Assembly: GCA_011009095.1 (NCBI GenBank)
Contig: VTPC01005804.1
Span: forward strand, 19,110 to 83,109
Source of the DNA: Ignelater luminosus
Taxonomy: Eukaryota > Arthropoda > Insecta > Coleoptera > Elateridae
Length of the DNA stretch: 64,000 bases
Direction of reading: 5' to 3'
A program made the translations under genes and the position numbers. How positions within the stretch are numbered: position 1 is the first letter of the stretch; the number at the start of each line of letters is the position of its first letter. The notes beneath the pieces are model-generated. The model did not search any database. It had not been told where the DNA came from and worked only from the letters and a program-made list of their open reading frames with translations. Positions 12,604-24,200 of this stretch are shown here, piece by piece.

Positions 12604-15240
12604 ACGCAGTTAATCCTTACGAAGTGTTTGAATTATTGATCCTAATTAATTAAAAACAAGTGAAGGTAGATCTAGGGTTAAGATCTGCACGTCTCCGAAG
12701 GAAAAGCCGGCTAATACACAGTAGGTTCTTACATCTTAAAATCATAATACCTAGTTGACATAACAACATAGGTTATTACAATTATCATCAAGTCCTAGAA
12801 CTTAAAAAATAAATGGAAAGCACAAAGAGAATTTTCCAAATTTCCTTACGGTTTAAAATTATTAGAAATTTCTTTTCAAACCTTTAAGTCGCACTTTGGT
12901 TCGATAGGACCTTCACAAATTTTGGTAGACCAACTTTCTTCTGAATGACATTTTGTCACCTTTGGTTCATTTTACTGCCACATTCTCTACTCCATGAGCT
13001 TAATTGGTTTTTAATTCTTTTTGGACATCAGCTCTCTCTCTCTCTCAACTAAAGTTGCAATTAGAAGTTCTAAAGTAATCGAACAGCTTTTGTATCAAAC
13101 AAGGAAAAGGAAAACTTCTATTGTTTTCATTTATTGCGTCTGATAAGTTGACACTGTTTGGATGAAGAATGCACTGTATTAAAAAGGAAATGCAAATACT
13201 CAAGCTATTATGTGAAGGAAATGTGAGAAGGTGCACCAGGAAGTTGGAAAGACTAACATCGACACATAGTATTAAATCAGATACAGATAAAAACAGATCG
13301 ACGAGGTGTCTAAAACAGAGAAATTAATGGAGCGAATAGGAGAATGCCAAAAACTCAAACAACTAACATTGCTCTGTAAACTTTGAACCTTGAACAGAAA
13401 TACAAACAAATCAGCTAAACGAGGCTTCCTCAATAACTTACAATTAAGTGCAATTGTCAAAATAGCATTAAGAGGAATTTATCACTTATTATAAATTGGT
13501 TAAAAGAAAACTTGTAAAGCGCAAAAACAGGTAAATTGCTTACCAGTACAAAAGAACCATTTGTGAGTTGATGTGAATACTTCCATGACGTTTTCCGAAA
13601 TAATGGGACATCGACACAAATCCCTCCTGCAAGGTTAAAATTGCGTTTCAGCCACAAACTAAAAATGCGAGAACTTAAGACTTTGACAATATGTCTGTTA
13701 AGTTTCTGAAATCTGTCTCTTCTCCACTGGCTAAAATTTCATTCTCTTTGATTTGTGGAACACTGATTTGGAGTTGGACTGACCTAAGAAGCTAAAATAT
13801 AACGGATAGGCCAGTCAATATCGACATAAGTCATCGCAAAAATTGGGGTAATTCTGATTTTTTAACATGTTCTTAGGACCCCTACGGGTAGTATAAATCC
13901 AGATTTGCAACTACAGAAAACCTGTGCTATCTGCGTAGTGGCCAAAAAACAGCGAAGTCTTCGCACTTGTTTGTGTTTTCTGGTTACATCTCCTAAACTA
14001 TGCGTTCTACCGAAAATGTTATTCAATATCGCTCATGGTTGTTAGTCAATGGCACTTGGTTCTTGGGTTCAGAAGACGACGAACTGCCAAGGAATTTTCC
14101 ATTGTTAGCAACAAATTTTGTTTTATATCGATTTGAAGTAAATATTTTCAGTTCAATCTTTGATCAGTATTTTAATTAAGTTAAATAATAAACTGTCAAA
14201 TACAGTTACGCAGTTCACACTAACTTTGAAAAAACATTTTAGACTTAACTTTTAGTACATCTTTACTTATTTCTAGCCAATATGGTCATGGAAAAATGAC
14301 CTTTCTCTCATCGAAATTACGTATCTCTTGTTTTCATTGATAAATAAATATATTTTATACCCTATACATCAAGACCAATTACCCGACATGTTACTCGTTA
14401 ATTTTCAAAAAACAATCTAGCAGCCAGCCATTATATATCTAATGGTATGCAATAGACACTAAAAACTTGTTAATCGGTTTCAAAGATTCTTGGATTTCCC
14501 GTCCAGAACGACAAAATCTATTCCTAGGCACTATTTTATTGCTTTGAAATAATTGTATTAAAATGGTCGAGTTTTTCCGACTTTTTAGAAATTTGTGATC
14601 AGGTTGACCGTTGTCAGGGACCCTTAACAAAGCTTCTTTTGTAGCTAATACTTGAGATTTTGCAAAAGAGTATGATTACAGTCAATTGTCATGGCTCAAA
14701 GATGATCAATTTTGATCTTCCAAAACATCCAAACAAAAAACAACTGAAGATCATTTGAACCCAGTCAATATATTGAGTCATTAGGTGCTATTCACAACAA
14801 CAAATGGTTTATCTCGATGCGACGTTTCCTTTCGGAGATATGCCAAAAAAAGGACAAAAGATTGAACTGCGCTTAAATAAATCTTGTTTAGAAGCTTTTT
14901 TCTTTTAACATATCTGAATCTCATGACGATCGGTGAATATTTGATATTTTTTTGTCAATTTTCAAAAATGCTCAAAATCTGCACTTGTTTTGCAAACCCG
15001 ACTCGCTTATCATTTACTGTTAGGAAGACGTTTGGATCCTTCCATAACCTTCTTAATGTTCCATGCCGGAATGTTTAATTTGATAACATCGCTTGTTTTG
15101 CCCAAATCGCTTAAAGTTCATCTTAGATAGGTGCCAGGGCTACAAAAGTAACAAAATAATCTTTTATAATGCTTCGTAGGAAACTTTTCATCAGCTCTTT
15201 AGCGGCTAAAAGCTCATGACAAGGACTATGTTAAGTTAGT
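12604..15240. other. AT-rich stretch without recognisable genes
   Basis: A short CT microsatellite lies at about 13,029-13,046. The minus frames at 13,045-13,657 (62-66 codons) show no domain and no codon-like pattern. Nothing else could be assigned. Confidence 0.5.
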
Positions 15241-15242
15241 TA

Positions 15243-15447
15243 AGTGGCCGACAATGGGTCTCCTTGTATCAGACCATTTGATGTTCTAGATTTCTCTGTC
15301 AGTTTATTATTTGTCATTTTGTTATTAATCTTTTAGAGTTCTCTTTACTAGTTTTACGGGAAAGTTTATTTTTTAAAACTTCAATTGCTTTCTCCCTTGT
15401 TACGTTATCACAGGCTTGTCTGAAGTCTATAAATACGGTATGTAACT
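15243..15447 (-). pseudogene. reverse transcriptase fragment of a non-LTR retroposon
   Basis: The minus strand reads TVFIDFRQACDNVTREKAIE near 15,385-15,447. This is RT motif A, with the catalytic Asp in the FIDF context. A second piece reads SNGLIQGDPLSAT near 15,243-15,285, the motif B context (usually GLRQGDPLS). The two motifs are closer than in a complete RT and a stop lies between them. This is therefore an internally deleted, 5'- and 3'-truncated relic of about 200 bp. Clade not assignable. Confidence 0.65.
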
Positions 15448-15481
15448 ATAACCATAAATTTTTTTCTCAACTCTTTTATTA

Positions 15482-15653
15482 GGTACTATCACGGCAAAAA
15501 ACTGAGGCACCACACAGGTTTTAAAGTTGCCCTTTGTAAATCTGTTTTTCAGTTTAAAAAAACTATTTTGTAAGTTTAAAACCTGATGCAAAAGAGAGAG
15601 ATTTTGTTAGAATCAGACAAGTGTGCCCCGTTTTTTTTGCCGCGATAGTACCC
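15482..15653. mobile_element. short MITE-like element
   Basis: Imperfect terminal inverted repeats bound about 172 bp. The left end reads GGTACTATCACGGCAAAAAA; the right end, read on the other strand, is GGTACTATCGCGGCAAAAAA. There is no coding capacity. A target duplication is not obvious. It sits directly next to the RT fragment. Confidence 0.7.
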
Positions 15654-16880
15654 ACTACCAACAGTGTACTGTCTCTCTGTCAGATCTATGTCGCTGTGTA
15701 GCTTAGAGACTACGTTTTTGACAAAAAACTATTATTATTATTATTATTATGTTGTTCATTTTCAGAAGTTTTGGTCAACTGTCTTTCTGTGTTGAACTCT
15801 GATATTATTTTAGAAACCTTAAAATCAATTAGAGCTTTATTATGAGCCGATATGGCTTTCTGACAATCAATGTTTCAGTTTTACTATTTTTCAACTATTA
15901 AACTTATTGACAAAAAACATTGAAGCAAAAACAATTTAAACGAGAATTCTACAGACAATTTATCTCTTAACTGGTTATATTTATTTAAGACAGTTGTATA
16001 AATCGATTTTTCGTTTCCAGTCCAATTAAGGAAACTATAAATGTTTGCAATCTGTTTAATTACATAACCTTTTCACTACCAATAAAGACAGACTTCCTCT
16101 TGTCATGTTATATTTCATCCACTGATAAAGATACACACATAAATTCTTAGTAACAAAAATTCCCTGCTTTATCATCCAACTAGAAACTGAAATAATTAAA
16201 TTTCCTTAACGTGAATTTCCCCTAGGTTGAATACTATTTGTAGACTGAACTCAAGAAACCTGGTGACTTGGAAACTCGTACTATATATGTGTGTTCTTTT
16301 TCTTACCTAAGGCCGTCTTTGTAAGTTATGGAAAAATTGTAAATTACATAAAACTTTTCTATTTGCAGTACAGTATCTAGTTGTTATTTACTACACATAC
16401 ATTTCTTAGTTTCTAATTTAATTTATTACAACAAAATAAAAATTAAGGAAGCTTGCGTTATTAGATTTTGTGGTAACTTTATAAGAGAAAATACACCCTA
16501 CACTAGCTGGAATTTTTAGGTTTCTTTGAAACACATTAAATAACGCAGAAAAACCTTTTTAAACTTTTTTGTTGTTTTATTTTTGTTTCCAACGTTTATT
16601 ATACGTTTGAACTTATAAATATTCAAATTCATTTTCATACCTTTTTTTTTATAAAAAAACACTTTTTTTTAAAAGAAACTATACTATATTTTACTTTATC
16701 TTTTAACATCTAAACATTAACTTGTTGAATGCTATTAATTAAGTGAGTTTCATTAATATTTATGAATAAGACGCGCTTTAAGGCTTTTACACTTCCTTTT
16801 TTTTTAAGAAATAATTATATCTCTTTTCTTATAGTACAGAAAAACTAGGGAAATGAGAAAAAAACATAATTATACAAAAA
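15654..16880. other. AT-rich stretch downstream of the cuticular gene cluster
   Basis: An ATT/TTA triplet run lies near 15,731-15,750, followed by homopolymeric A/T tracts. No gene or conserved block was found. It ends where the 3' end of the first cuticular gene (poly(A) signal at 16,891-16,896) begins. Confidence 0.5.
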
Positions 16881-17054
16881 CAGTCATTGCTTTATTTACA
16901 TTAAGTAAAAAAAAAATAAATTACATTACAATCATTGTCCATTACAATGCAGTCATTTTACAATAGGTTATCTTACAGGATAAATTATTTAAATAACAGT
17001 TTATCCACATGTTGAATAAAATGTTATTTAAGAAAAATTTTGCGTCTCCTTAAA

Positions 17055-17567
17055 TTACCAATGTCCATGACCAAGAAGACCTGCATGACCAAGAACTCCT
17101 GCATGACCAAGAACTCCTGCATGACCAAGAACTCCTAATCCAAGTCCTAGTCCTAGTCCGTGAGCGGCAGGTCCAGCAATAGCGGCGGCGGTACCTGGAG
17201 CAATAACGGCGGCTGCTGGTGCTGCTACAACGGCAGCATGTCCCAAACCGATACCAGCTCCGAGTCCCAAAGCGCCGATTCCCAAGCCAGCATGTCCGAC
17301 AGCGTTAGGAATTCCATTAGGTCCAATAGCACCGTGTCCGTTTACAATACCAGTGGGTCCGGCGGCACCACCGCTAGAGACAACTCCAGAAGCACCTACA
17401 ACTGGAAGGTGTCCGTGGCCGTGTCCCCAGATACCGGAGGGTTTGGCACTAGCGAAAGCGACTAAGCAAGCGAGAACGGTAACGGCCTGAAAACATTAAA
17501 ATTAAAATATTTCAATAATTTTTAATTAAAAAAATCATAGTTTTTTTTAACTTACTAAGGTGTTCAT
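17055..17567 (-). CDS. Gly/Ala-rich cuticular-type secreted protein, gene 1 of 7 (147 aa, two exons)
   Basis: Likely a structural protein of the exoskeleton, secreted by epidermis (inference from composition and gene structure). Coding exon 1 is 17,556-17,567 (MNTL). A 69-bp GT-AG intron occupies 17,487-17,555, and exon 2 is 17,055-17,486. Residues 1-18 form a signal peptide ending FASA, followed by KPSGIWGHGHGHLPVVG. The family core GASGVVSSGGAAGPTG lies around residues 36-51. The C-terminal half is Ala/Val- and Gly/Leu-rich and ends with four GHAG(V/L)L repeats and His-Trp. No Rebers-Riddiford chitin-binding consensus is visible. Unlike genes 2-7 it lacks the acidic DDGQWHGEGLLASQDL segment. 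The poly(A) signal is AATAAA at 16,891-16,896 on the minus strand. The start is fixed by the exon structure shared with six paralogues. Closest relative by N-terminus: gene 7. Confidence 0.88.
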
Positions 17568-17642
17568 TGTGGTGGTGTTAGTTTGTTTGTTGTTGGAGAT
17601 CTTGTGGTGTTCGAATGTGATGTTAGTGAAAGATAAACCCTT

Positions 17643-17667
17643 GTATATATACTTTGTAGACGACCTT
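17643..17667 (-). promoter_or_regulatory. core promoter of gene 1: TATA box plus AAGGTCG
   Basis: GTATATATAC lies at 17,643-17,652. On the minus strand AAGGTCG sits at 17,661-17,667, about 10 bp upstream of it. An ATCACATTCG initiator-like sequence follows about 30 bp downstream, near 17,612-17,621. The same arrangement precedes all seven paralogues. Confidence 0.75.
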
Positions 17668-17735
17668 CATAGTTCATAAATAATTGTATATTTCTAATAA
17701 TGCAACGACAAATGCATTTGCTACCTGGTCATATC

Positions 17736-17793
17736 CGACCCCACCTACTCTAAGGTACTCTATTTTTTTACTCTTACTTGAAATTGAAGGTAA
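17736..17793 (-). promoter_or_regulatory. conserved upstream block of gene 1
   Basis: The plus strand carries CGACCCCACC (17,736-17,745) followed by TACTCTTACTTGAAATTGAAG. Both are shared with the other six paralogues. The block lies about 170 bp from the start codon, close to the TATA box as in genes 6 and 7. Function unknown; conservation against a diverged background suggests an enhancer-like element. Confidence 0.6.
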
Positions 17794-18165
17794 CAAAAAA
17801 ATAGAAATGATTGCGGTATTCAAAGAATAATTTATTGGCGGTTTATCGTTTTTTATCCGCGAAATGTCAAAATAAAATTACATTGAGATTTATTTTCTAC
17901 ATTTTAAAGTTGCTTTAGCGTTTGTTTAAATACCCTTTTGTATTAATGGCGAATTGAGTGCTATGTTCTATCCTTATTACAATTTAGCTCCTAAACTGTT
18001 GTATAAAATAATTTACCCTTACTGATTCTTTCTAATAGAAATTAGAATTTTTATTTATTTTCTTTTTGAGAAAACATAATTGTTATCCACAGTTTTATTA
18101 ATTCTTAATCCACTTGTTTTTCTTGCTGCATTAATTTTATTATATTTGGGCCTTTAACTATTATA

Positions 18166-19454
18166 CGAGGGCGGTTCAATAAGTACCCGTGTTAGAAATG
18201 AAGACACAATATTTTTCAAAAATTTTTTTTATTTTTCAACATAGTCTCCTTTTAGAAATATACACTTCTCCCAACGTTCCTGCCATTTTTCCAACCCTTC
18301 CAAAAAATAGGATTTGTTGAACTCTCCAAAATACGCCTCTATCTCGGCGATGACTTCCTCGTTTGAGCTAAATTTTTTTCCCGCGAGCCATTTCTTCATG
18401 TTAGGAAACAAGAAAAAGTCGCAGGGAGCCAGATCGGGTGAATACGGGGGGTGCGGCAGCAATTCATAACGCAATTCATGCAGTTTGGCGGCGACAACTC
18501 CGGATGAATGTGCTGGTGCGTTATCGTGGTGAAACAGCACCTTCTTTTTCGCCAAATGCGGCCGTGTCTCCTTCAATTTTTTGTCGAAGCTGTCTAATAA
18601 CTCACTGTAGTATTGTCCAGAGATCGTTCTTCCTTTTTCTAAAAAATCCATAAGGATGACTCCGTTCGCATCCCAAAAAATCGTCGCCATGACCTTTCCG
18701 GCCGATGGAACCATCTTCGCCTTCTTTGGAGCAGATTCACCGGGAGAAATCCATTGTTTTGATTGTTGCTTAGTTTCTGGTGTGTAATGATGAATCCAGG
18801 TTTCATCAACGGTGACAACTCGACGCAAGAACTCCTTCGGATTTCGCTTAAATTGCTCCAAACACTGCTTCGAAGTTAACAGCCGCATCCGCTTGTTGTC
18901 CACCGTTAGCAATCGCGGCACCCATCGCGCCGACAATTTTTTCATCGCCAACTTATCATGTAAAATATTAATTGCCGTTCCGGTCGACACACCTACGGCC
19001 TCTGCTACTTCACGCACTTTCGTTCGTCGACCAGCGAGAATCATGTGGACTTTTTGAATGATTTCCTCGGTAACCACGTCTGCCGGGCGTCCTGGTCGCT
19101 CCTCATCAAAAACGGATGCTCGCCCACATTTAAATTCGTTGAACCAATATCTAACTGTGATCATAGATGGCGAAGTGTCCCTATAAACAGCATGCAACTT
19201 TGCTTTTATCTCCTCGCATTTTTTCCCAGCCAAAAACAGAAAGCGAATTAGTGAACGATACTGCTCTTTTTCCATCTCAGCTAAAATCACGAAACACGTC
19301 TTACTCAAATGGCTGTCAAATCCAAACTTACCTATCAATCAGTCTGCAATTTGTTATACCGTCGTTTGATAGATGGCAGCACACGATGATAACACCAACT
19401 TCCCTCAGGAACGCCTTCTGTCGTCAAACACGGGTACTTACTGAACCGCCCTCG
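18166..19454 (-). mobile_element. complete mariner element (1,289 bp)
   Basis: Terminal inverted repeats of 28 bp (18,166-18,193 and 19,427-19,454; outer sequence CGAGGGCGGTTCA) match with one mismatch. Both ends abut TA dinucleotides (18,164-18,165 and 19,455-19,456), the expected mariner target duplication. The element encloses one uninterrupted transposase gene. Its size is normal for mariner (about 1.3 kb). It lies 0.6 kb upstream of cuticular gene 1. Confidence 0.95.
18229..19275 (-). CDS. mariner transposase, intact (348 aa)
   Basis: Cut-and-paste transposase that binds the element's terminal repeats and inserts at TA. I chose the methionine starting MEKEQYRSL because it gives 348 residues, the usual mariner length; the frame continues 21 codons upstream. 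The N-terminal part (about 1-115) has the paired HTH DNA-binding region with the linker PGRP. The WVPRLL motif (family WVPHEL) is at 118-123. The catalytic triad is Asp157 (VDETW), Asp251 (HHDNAPAH) and Asp286 (YSPDLAPCD), with exactly 34 residues between the second and third, i.e. the mariner D,D34D signature. There is no stop or frameshift. All catalytic residues are present, so activity is possible but untested. Confidence 0.95.
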   Translation of the reverse strand: MEKEQYRSLIRFLFLAGKKCEEIKAKLHAVYRDTSPSMITVRYWFNEFKCGRASVFDEERPGRPADVVTEEIIQKVHMILAGRRTKVREVAEAVGVSTGTAINILHDKLAMKKLSARWVPRLLTVDNKRMRLLTSKQCLEQFKRNPKEFLRRVVTVDETWIHHYTPETKQQSKQWISPGESAPKKAKMVPSAGKVMATIFWDANGVILMDFLEKGRTISGQYYSELLDSFDKKLKETRPHLAKKKVLFHHDNAPAHSSGVVAAKLHELRYELLPHPPYSPDLAPCDFFLFPNMKKWLAGKKFSSNEEVIAEIEAYFGEFNKSYFLEGLEKWQERWEKCIFLKGDYVEK

Positions 19455-19838
19455 TACATTTAAAGTCTATATCATCTTGATTAGTATAGAATTCACATTA
19501 ATGTACTGTTGTGCATTGCACATAATAAAACAATAAAGCCGTTGTTAAATTGTAAAAAGGATAACTAACAAATAACTGCTTCTTAGTCTAAATAATTTAT
19601 TTAAGAGTAATCATAATCATCTTCCGCGTTCGGCTTAAAACATGTGGATCAGGGAGAGTTATTGTCTTTTGTTGCTTTGCTTCTTTGAAACTCATAAAGT
19701 TCATTTTAACTGTAGTCATTGCATGTAGGAAATCAATTACATTCTCAAAAACTGGGAATAGTAAATATATGGTACAAAATCGCGCCTACAATGACCACAA
19801 TTAAACTCTTGACAAGACAATCTTTTGCAGTTTAGTTC

Positions 19839-20392
19839 AGTCAATAAGCTGGGAGAATAAAAAAAAACACTCAGCACGAATTTGAAAACTCTTTTTGGAA
19901 TGAGTTCTAATGACCCCAAGGTCATTCATGACTACTGAGACGTTCCCCCGCCCCCCTTCTACGCCAAATCGCGAAATCAACCCTTTCTGGAGATTTTTTT
20001 TATTTGTGAAAATTCAAAGTTTCCACAAATAAAAAAAATTTTTCGAGAAATTAGGCCAAATTTGTCGAGAAATTAGGCCAAATTTTTCGTTTTTCCACGG
20101 CCCGGTTCACTTCTCCGGAAGACTAATGCCCGATTCGTGATCAGCAACCCTAGAAAACCTCCTAGAAGCCATTTTTAAGCTAAAATTCACACATTTTTAC
20201 AAATAAAAGTAATCTCTAGAAAGGGGGTGGTTAAAAGGGTTGATTTCGCTGTTTGGAGCAGAAAGGGGGGCGGGGGAAGGTTTTAATAGTCATGAAGGAT
20301 CCTGGGGTCATGTAGAACTCATTGCAAAAAAGTGTTTTCAAATTCGAGCTGAGTGTTTTTTTTATTCAGCCTTTTTTCCCAGCTTATTGACT
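19839..20392. mobile_element. inverted-repeat DNA element, about 554 bp
   Basis: Arms of about 160 bp face each other. The left arm starts AGTCAATAAGCTGGGA at 19,839; its mirror ends at 20,392. Both arms contain AACACTCAGC, GAATTTGAAAAC, a GACCCC segment, the C-rich CCCCCGCCCCCCTT and GCGAAATCAACCCTTT. The centre (about 20,000-20,230) holds a direct repeat of CGAGAAATTAGGCCAAATTT at 20,044-20,083. No coding capacity. The target duplication is unclear. Confidence 0.8.
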
Positions 20393-22990
20393 AGACTAGT
20401 TGTACGAAAGTGACTTCTTGTTATTACAGAAAAATAGTAAAAATCGGGACAGATAGAATAAGACCATACAGTATTCGATATGTCAATAAGTTGACTAGTA
20501 GTTTCCAGCTAAATGTAAACTGATTAACAACTGAGAAAAACATTTATCAGTGTTCTATCACTTAGCAAAATCCAAAGTGACGCTTGTGAAACATGTTCTA
20601 ACACAGACAAAAATTTTCCTTTCAATGTTGCCGTTCAGTTGGACAACACACAAGAAACGTCCTCTCGGGAACTGCATAAATCGCCACTTTACTTGAGAAA
20701 AAGCGGCATTTGCGAGCTAAAAACACATCTAACAATACTACCCTGTTAATCCTTATACTACAATTTCATAAATGGCTATCCATTTTTCAGTCAGATCATG
20801 TTTCTCCAATAAAAACTAATCTTATGTGCAGTATACGAGTAGATTAGAAAGTGTTTCAGTCTTCAAATTATTAACTCAGTGTCAGTCGGGAAACTAAACT
20901 TTTGACTTAAATCAGATTGTTTGGGGTGTACCGCTGAATTTTTGGGTATCACAGAGTTTGGAGGTACAAGGGAGTTCATTTGCGCCCTCTTGAATAAAAG
21001 ATCTAATTGACAATAAACAAAATCGGGTTTCCTATGATATCCAAAATCAACTATAGTTATGTTTGTCTTGATAATAATGCGTCTAGCATGAAACTAGAAA
21101 AACTTGAAGTTTTAGACTTTAACATAGTAGATACTCCTTTGGTACCTGATTTGTTTCCAGTTCTTCTAGCGGCTGGCCCAGGTCAGCGGTAAGTCTAATC
21201 AGATCAAGCTTATTAATGAACAGTAGACAAGATTAAAGAAATTTAACCAATGCAAGTTGTGTGACCAAGCATTGTTTAGATATTTCCATTTTTGGTGCTT
21301 CATCCACTAATAAGATCGTGATATTTGCTTTCGACAGTAAGAATATAAAAGTAAAATCTGAGTTGGTTATTTGCTTTTAAACGGTAATTCTTAATAGTAA
21401 AATATGTCAAACAAACTTAATAAAGAGAAAATCTATTTAATAAACAGCTGCTTGTAGTATAGGTGGTTATTACAATAAACAATAGTTACAATTAAACACT
21501 AAGTAGTCCAAAATAACCATGCTGCCCTTAATGCCTATTACAATATTGATCGATAATTTAGTATCTTCGAACAGTCAGTAAAAGTCTTCGTAATACAATT
21601 ATGCGCACAGATATAAAGAGATAAATAGACCATTCACTTTTCAATTTTTAATTTTGCATTTATTTTTTAAATGTGGTATGCACAGTGCATGACTTTACTT
21701 CTGCTTAATATCAACTTCATTTGGTTGAGAGATTGTACGCTTTGCGATCAATTACATTTGCATTAAAAGTTGATAAACAGTAAGTTTCTTCATATTCTTT
21801 CGAGTCCTGGGGGGAGTGGTTCCTCAGGATTATGCTAGTAATAAAGATCATAGCTTATTATGATTATTTGGTTCCTGGGGCAAAAATCTAGCACATAAGG
21901 CAGGGTTTCATACTGTTTGCTGCCTAGTTTACAGCCTGGTTTACAGCAAGTTCTATTAGAGTTCTTGCCAAGTATAGCACACAAAGCTGTACTTTTGAAG
22001 TCTATCTTATGATAAAGATCCAGATCCCGATGAAGACATTTTCGATTTGACTACCTTTAGTTTGTACTGATTACTTTTCTTTCCTTTACTATACACTTTT
22101 GACCAACTCCCAGACTATTGAGCTTCAACTAATCTTAATCTTTTTTGGCTTCTATGACTTTCAATCTGCCTCTTCCAAGCACGTGATCTATAATTTTTTA
22201 CATACACTCAAACTGCAAGACAAAGCGCCATTAGATGCGAGTCAGGCCAATGCCTAGCCCCTTTCAAATCTTGGTTTTGTGAAACTTACACTGTATTTTC
22301 GAAATGTCTTAAATTCTTTTGGTTTATATGGACAACTCTTCGGGAAGGTTAAACTCATTAGATCATTAGAGCACGTTTTTTTTTTTGGTTTATCACTGAT
22401 TTTTTTGATTGATTGTAACTTGCAGGCATTTTTTATTAGAAGTTATACTTGCCACGCCGCCGAACAAATAGAGTAACCACTTGCAATTCTCTTGCTATTC
22501 CCAAAACACGAAAGATTTCCTCAAGTTGGCAAGTTGTCTACAACGTCCTGATCACATCACTTGTCTTGTAGGCAATTTGAGGAAATATTTTTTATTTTTG
22601 GACTATTAGGAGAACTGCACGTCAAGTATCGTTTTTTCTTATTGAATAGCTTAAATGTTTTTCTTTTAATACTAAACTAAACTGTTTGTCTATTTTGCCT
22701 TTTGATTTTGTAAATAGTGATAGATGATGATAGAATTTTGCAAATCGAAAGGAGCGTAAGGCAATATCATTTGATTAGTTCCCTTTACAGCTTAATTCAG
22801 AATTCCAGTTTGAGCCTTATTCTCAAGATTATATGTTCTTGAGCGTATATGGTGTTGTTTACATTAGCCCGTTTTTCATGCCGGTATGGTTTCTCGAAGT
22901 CATAAAAATTTAGACCTGCGCAAAGTACACTAAGTGTAAATTGACCCGTATAAGTGCTTTACAAGAGCACTATTTGCCTAAACCTTTGAG
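20393..22990. other. AT-rich stretch without recognisable genes
   Basis: Only short frames without domains are present, such as a 61-codon plus frame at 21,007-21,192 and a 65-codon plus frame at 22,279-22,476. Nothing is assignable. Confidence 0.5.
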
Positions 22991-24200
22991 AATTACGCGA
23001 CAATTACCTTTTTTTTCGAGTAGTCGGGGAAAATCTGCTCGTCATCTACAGCTTGAACTGTAGGGTAGTGTGGGGTTGGCGAACCCACTAAAAACCCTTC
23101 TCCACTTTGCCAATGTTCGCATAAGATCTGGAACTGCGCGAGTATTTCTTCAGATTTTGCCGGCTGTTTGTTCGACGTTACTTGGCTATTTGTTCTATTT
23201 TTGTTTTTTTTCACACGCTGTTTTTGGTTTTCCTTGGTTTTTATCTTTCCATTTTTGTCTATTTTACCTTATTGTCCTCTAATCTTCTTCTTTACGTCTC
23301 AAGATACCTGATATGTACTTCTTCACTAATTCTCATTTTTCTTTGTTTTGTAACATGATGTCAACTGTATTATCTGGTGTTATGTTTCTTCTGAGACTTC
23401 TCATCAGCTGTTGTTTGCTATCGTTCCAGTTTTTGCACTCAAACACTATCTGATATGTGTTCGCAGTAATCACATGTCTCATTTTACAGTATTTTAAATC
23501 GTTTTAGTAAGTAGTTTTTGAAACATTCCAATAAGAATTGTATTATGTAATAATTTACCTGGACGTGTCTCCTGTATACCCATTTCGCGATATTTTTATT
23601 AGTTTTTTTGTCGAGCCCGTTTATCCGGTTTCGATTTGCCAGTTTTGTTGCCATTCTTGGATTATTTCCTTTTTTATGTCCTTTCTCCGACTTTGTTTTT
23701 CCTTCACTTTGTATACGCTGTTTAACTAGTAATGTTATAGGGATGATTCCTACACTGCTTCAAACGGTGCTGTTCGGTCAGCACTGCACACCCTTAATGC
23801 CACTCTTTGAATCTTTTCTATTTTCTTTATTTTGGTTTTGTTTAAGTGATTTACCCACGCTGGGGCCTCAAAGAGGATAATTGAATGTGTCACGCTAGCA
23901 AAGATTTTTCTTTTTCCGGCTCTAGAGCCTCTTGTGTTCTGCATTAATATACTTAGTCTTTTTTGTAACCTCTGTTATATGGTCACTACTGACATATGGC
24001 CGATTGTGACCACGCAAAGTATAATGGTCGATTTTGATGCCCGCAGCACGTGTTTAATTTTCATGTGGTCACTTCCTTTTATCGTACTCATAAGCATAGT
24101 TACATTACATGACAAGGTTTTTTTTTCTGAATTTTCCCCAGTGGTGTAATTTAAGTGTACCTTTTTTTTTGGTACGCCATATTTAACTAGCAATTATAAA
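22990..24200 (-). pseudogene. R1-clade non-LTR retroposon relic (C-terminal part of RT ORF)
   Basis: On the minus strand, 23,750-23,944 reads KRKIFASVTHSIILFEAPAW and then IEKIQRVALRVCSADRTAPFEA. This is the segment following the RT core in R1-type retroposons (family pattern: KR-LLA-V-S-LLYGAP-W, then QR-ALRV-SAYRT). Further on come VNYYIIQFLLECFKNYL and CDYC (about 23,480-23,560), matching the C-terminal zinc-knuckle region. Near 22,993-23,214 a tail-like piece reads PTPHYPTVQAVDDE. Several stops and frameshifts make it non-functional. No rDNA surrounds it, so this is not a canonical R1 target site. Confidence 0.7.

Noticed and set aside
17160..17465. 101-codon plus-strand frame opposite gene 1, and similar frames opposite genes 5, 6 and 7
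   Set aside because: Antisense shadows of GC-biased Gly-rich codons; they recur only because the sense genes are paralogous.
18438..19463. Four plus-strand frames of 68-98 codons within the mariner
   Set aside because: Antisense to the intact transposase gene.
23070..24149. Phe/Leu-rich plus frames between 23.07 and 24.15 kb
   Set aside because: Antisense of the R1-clade relic.
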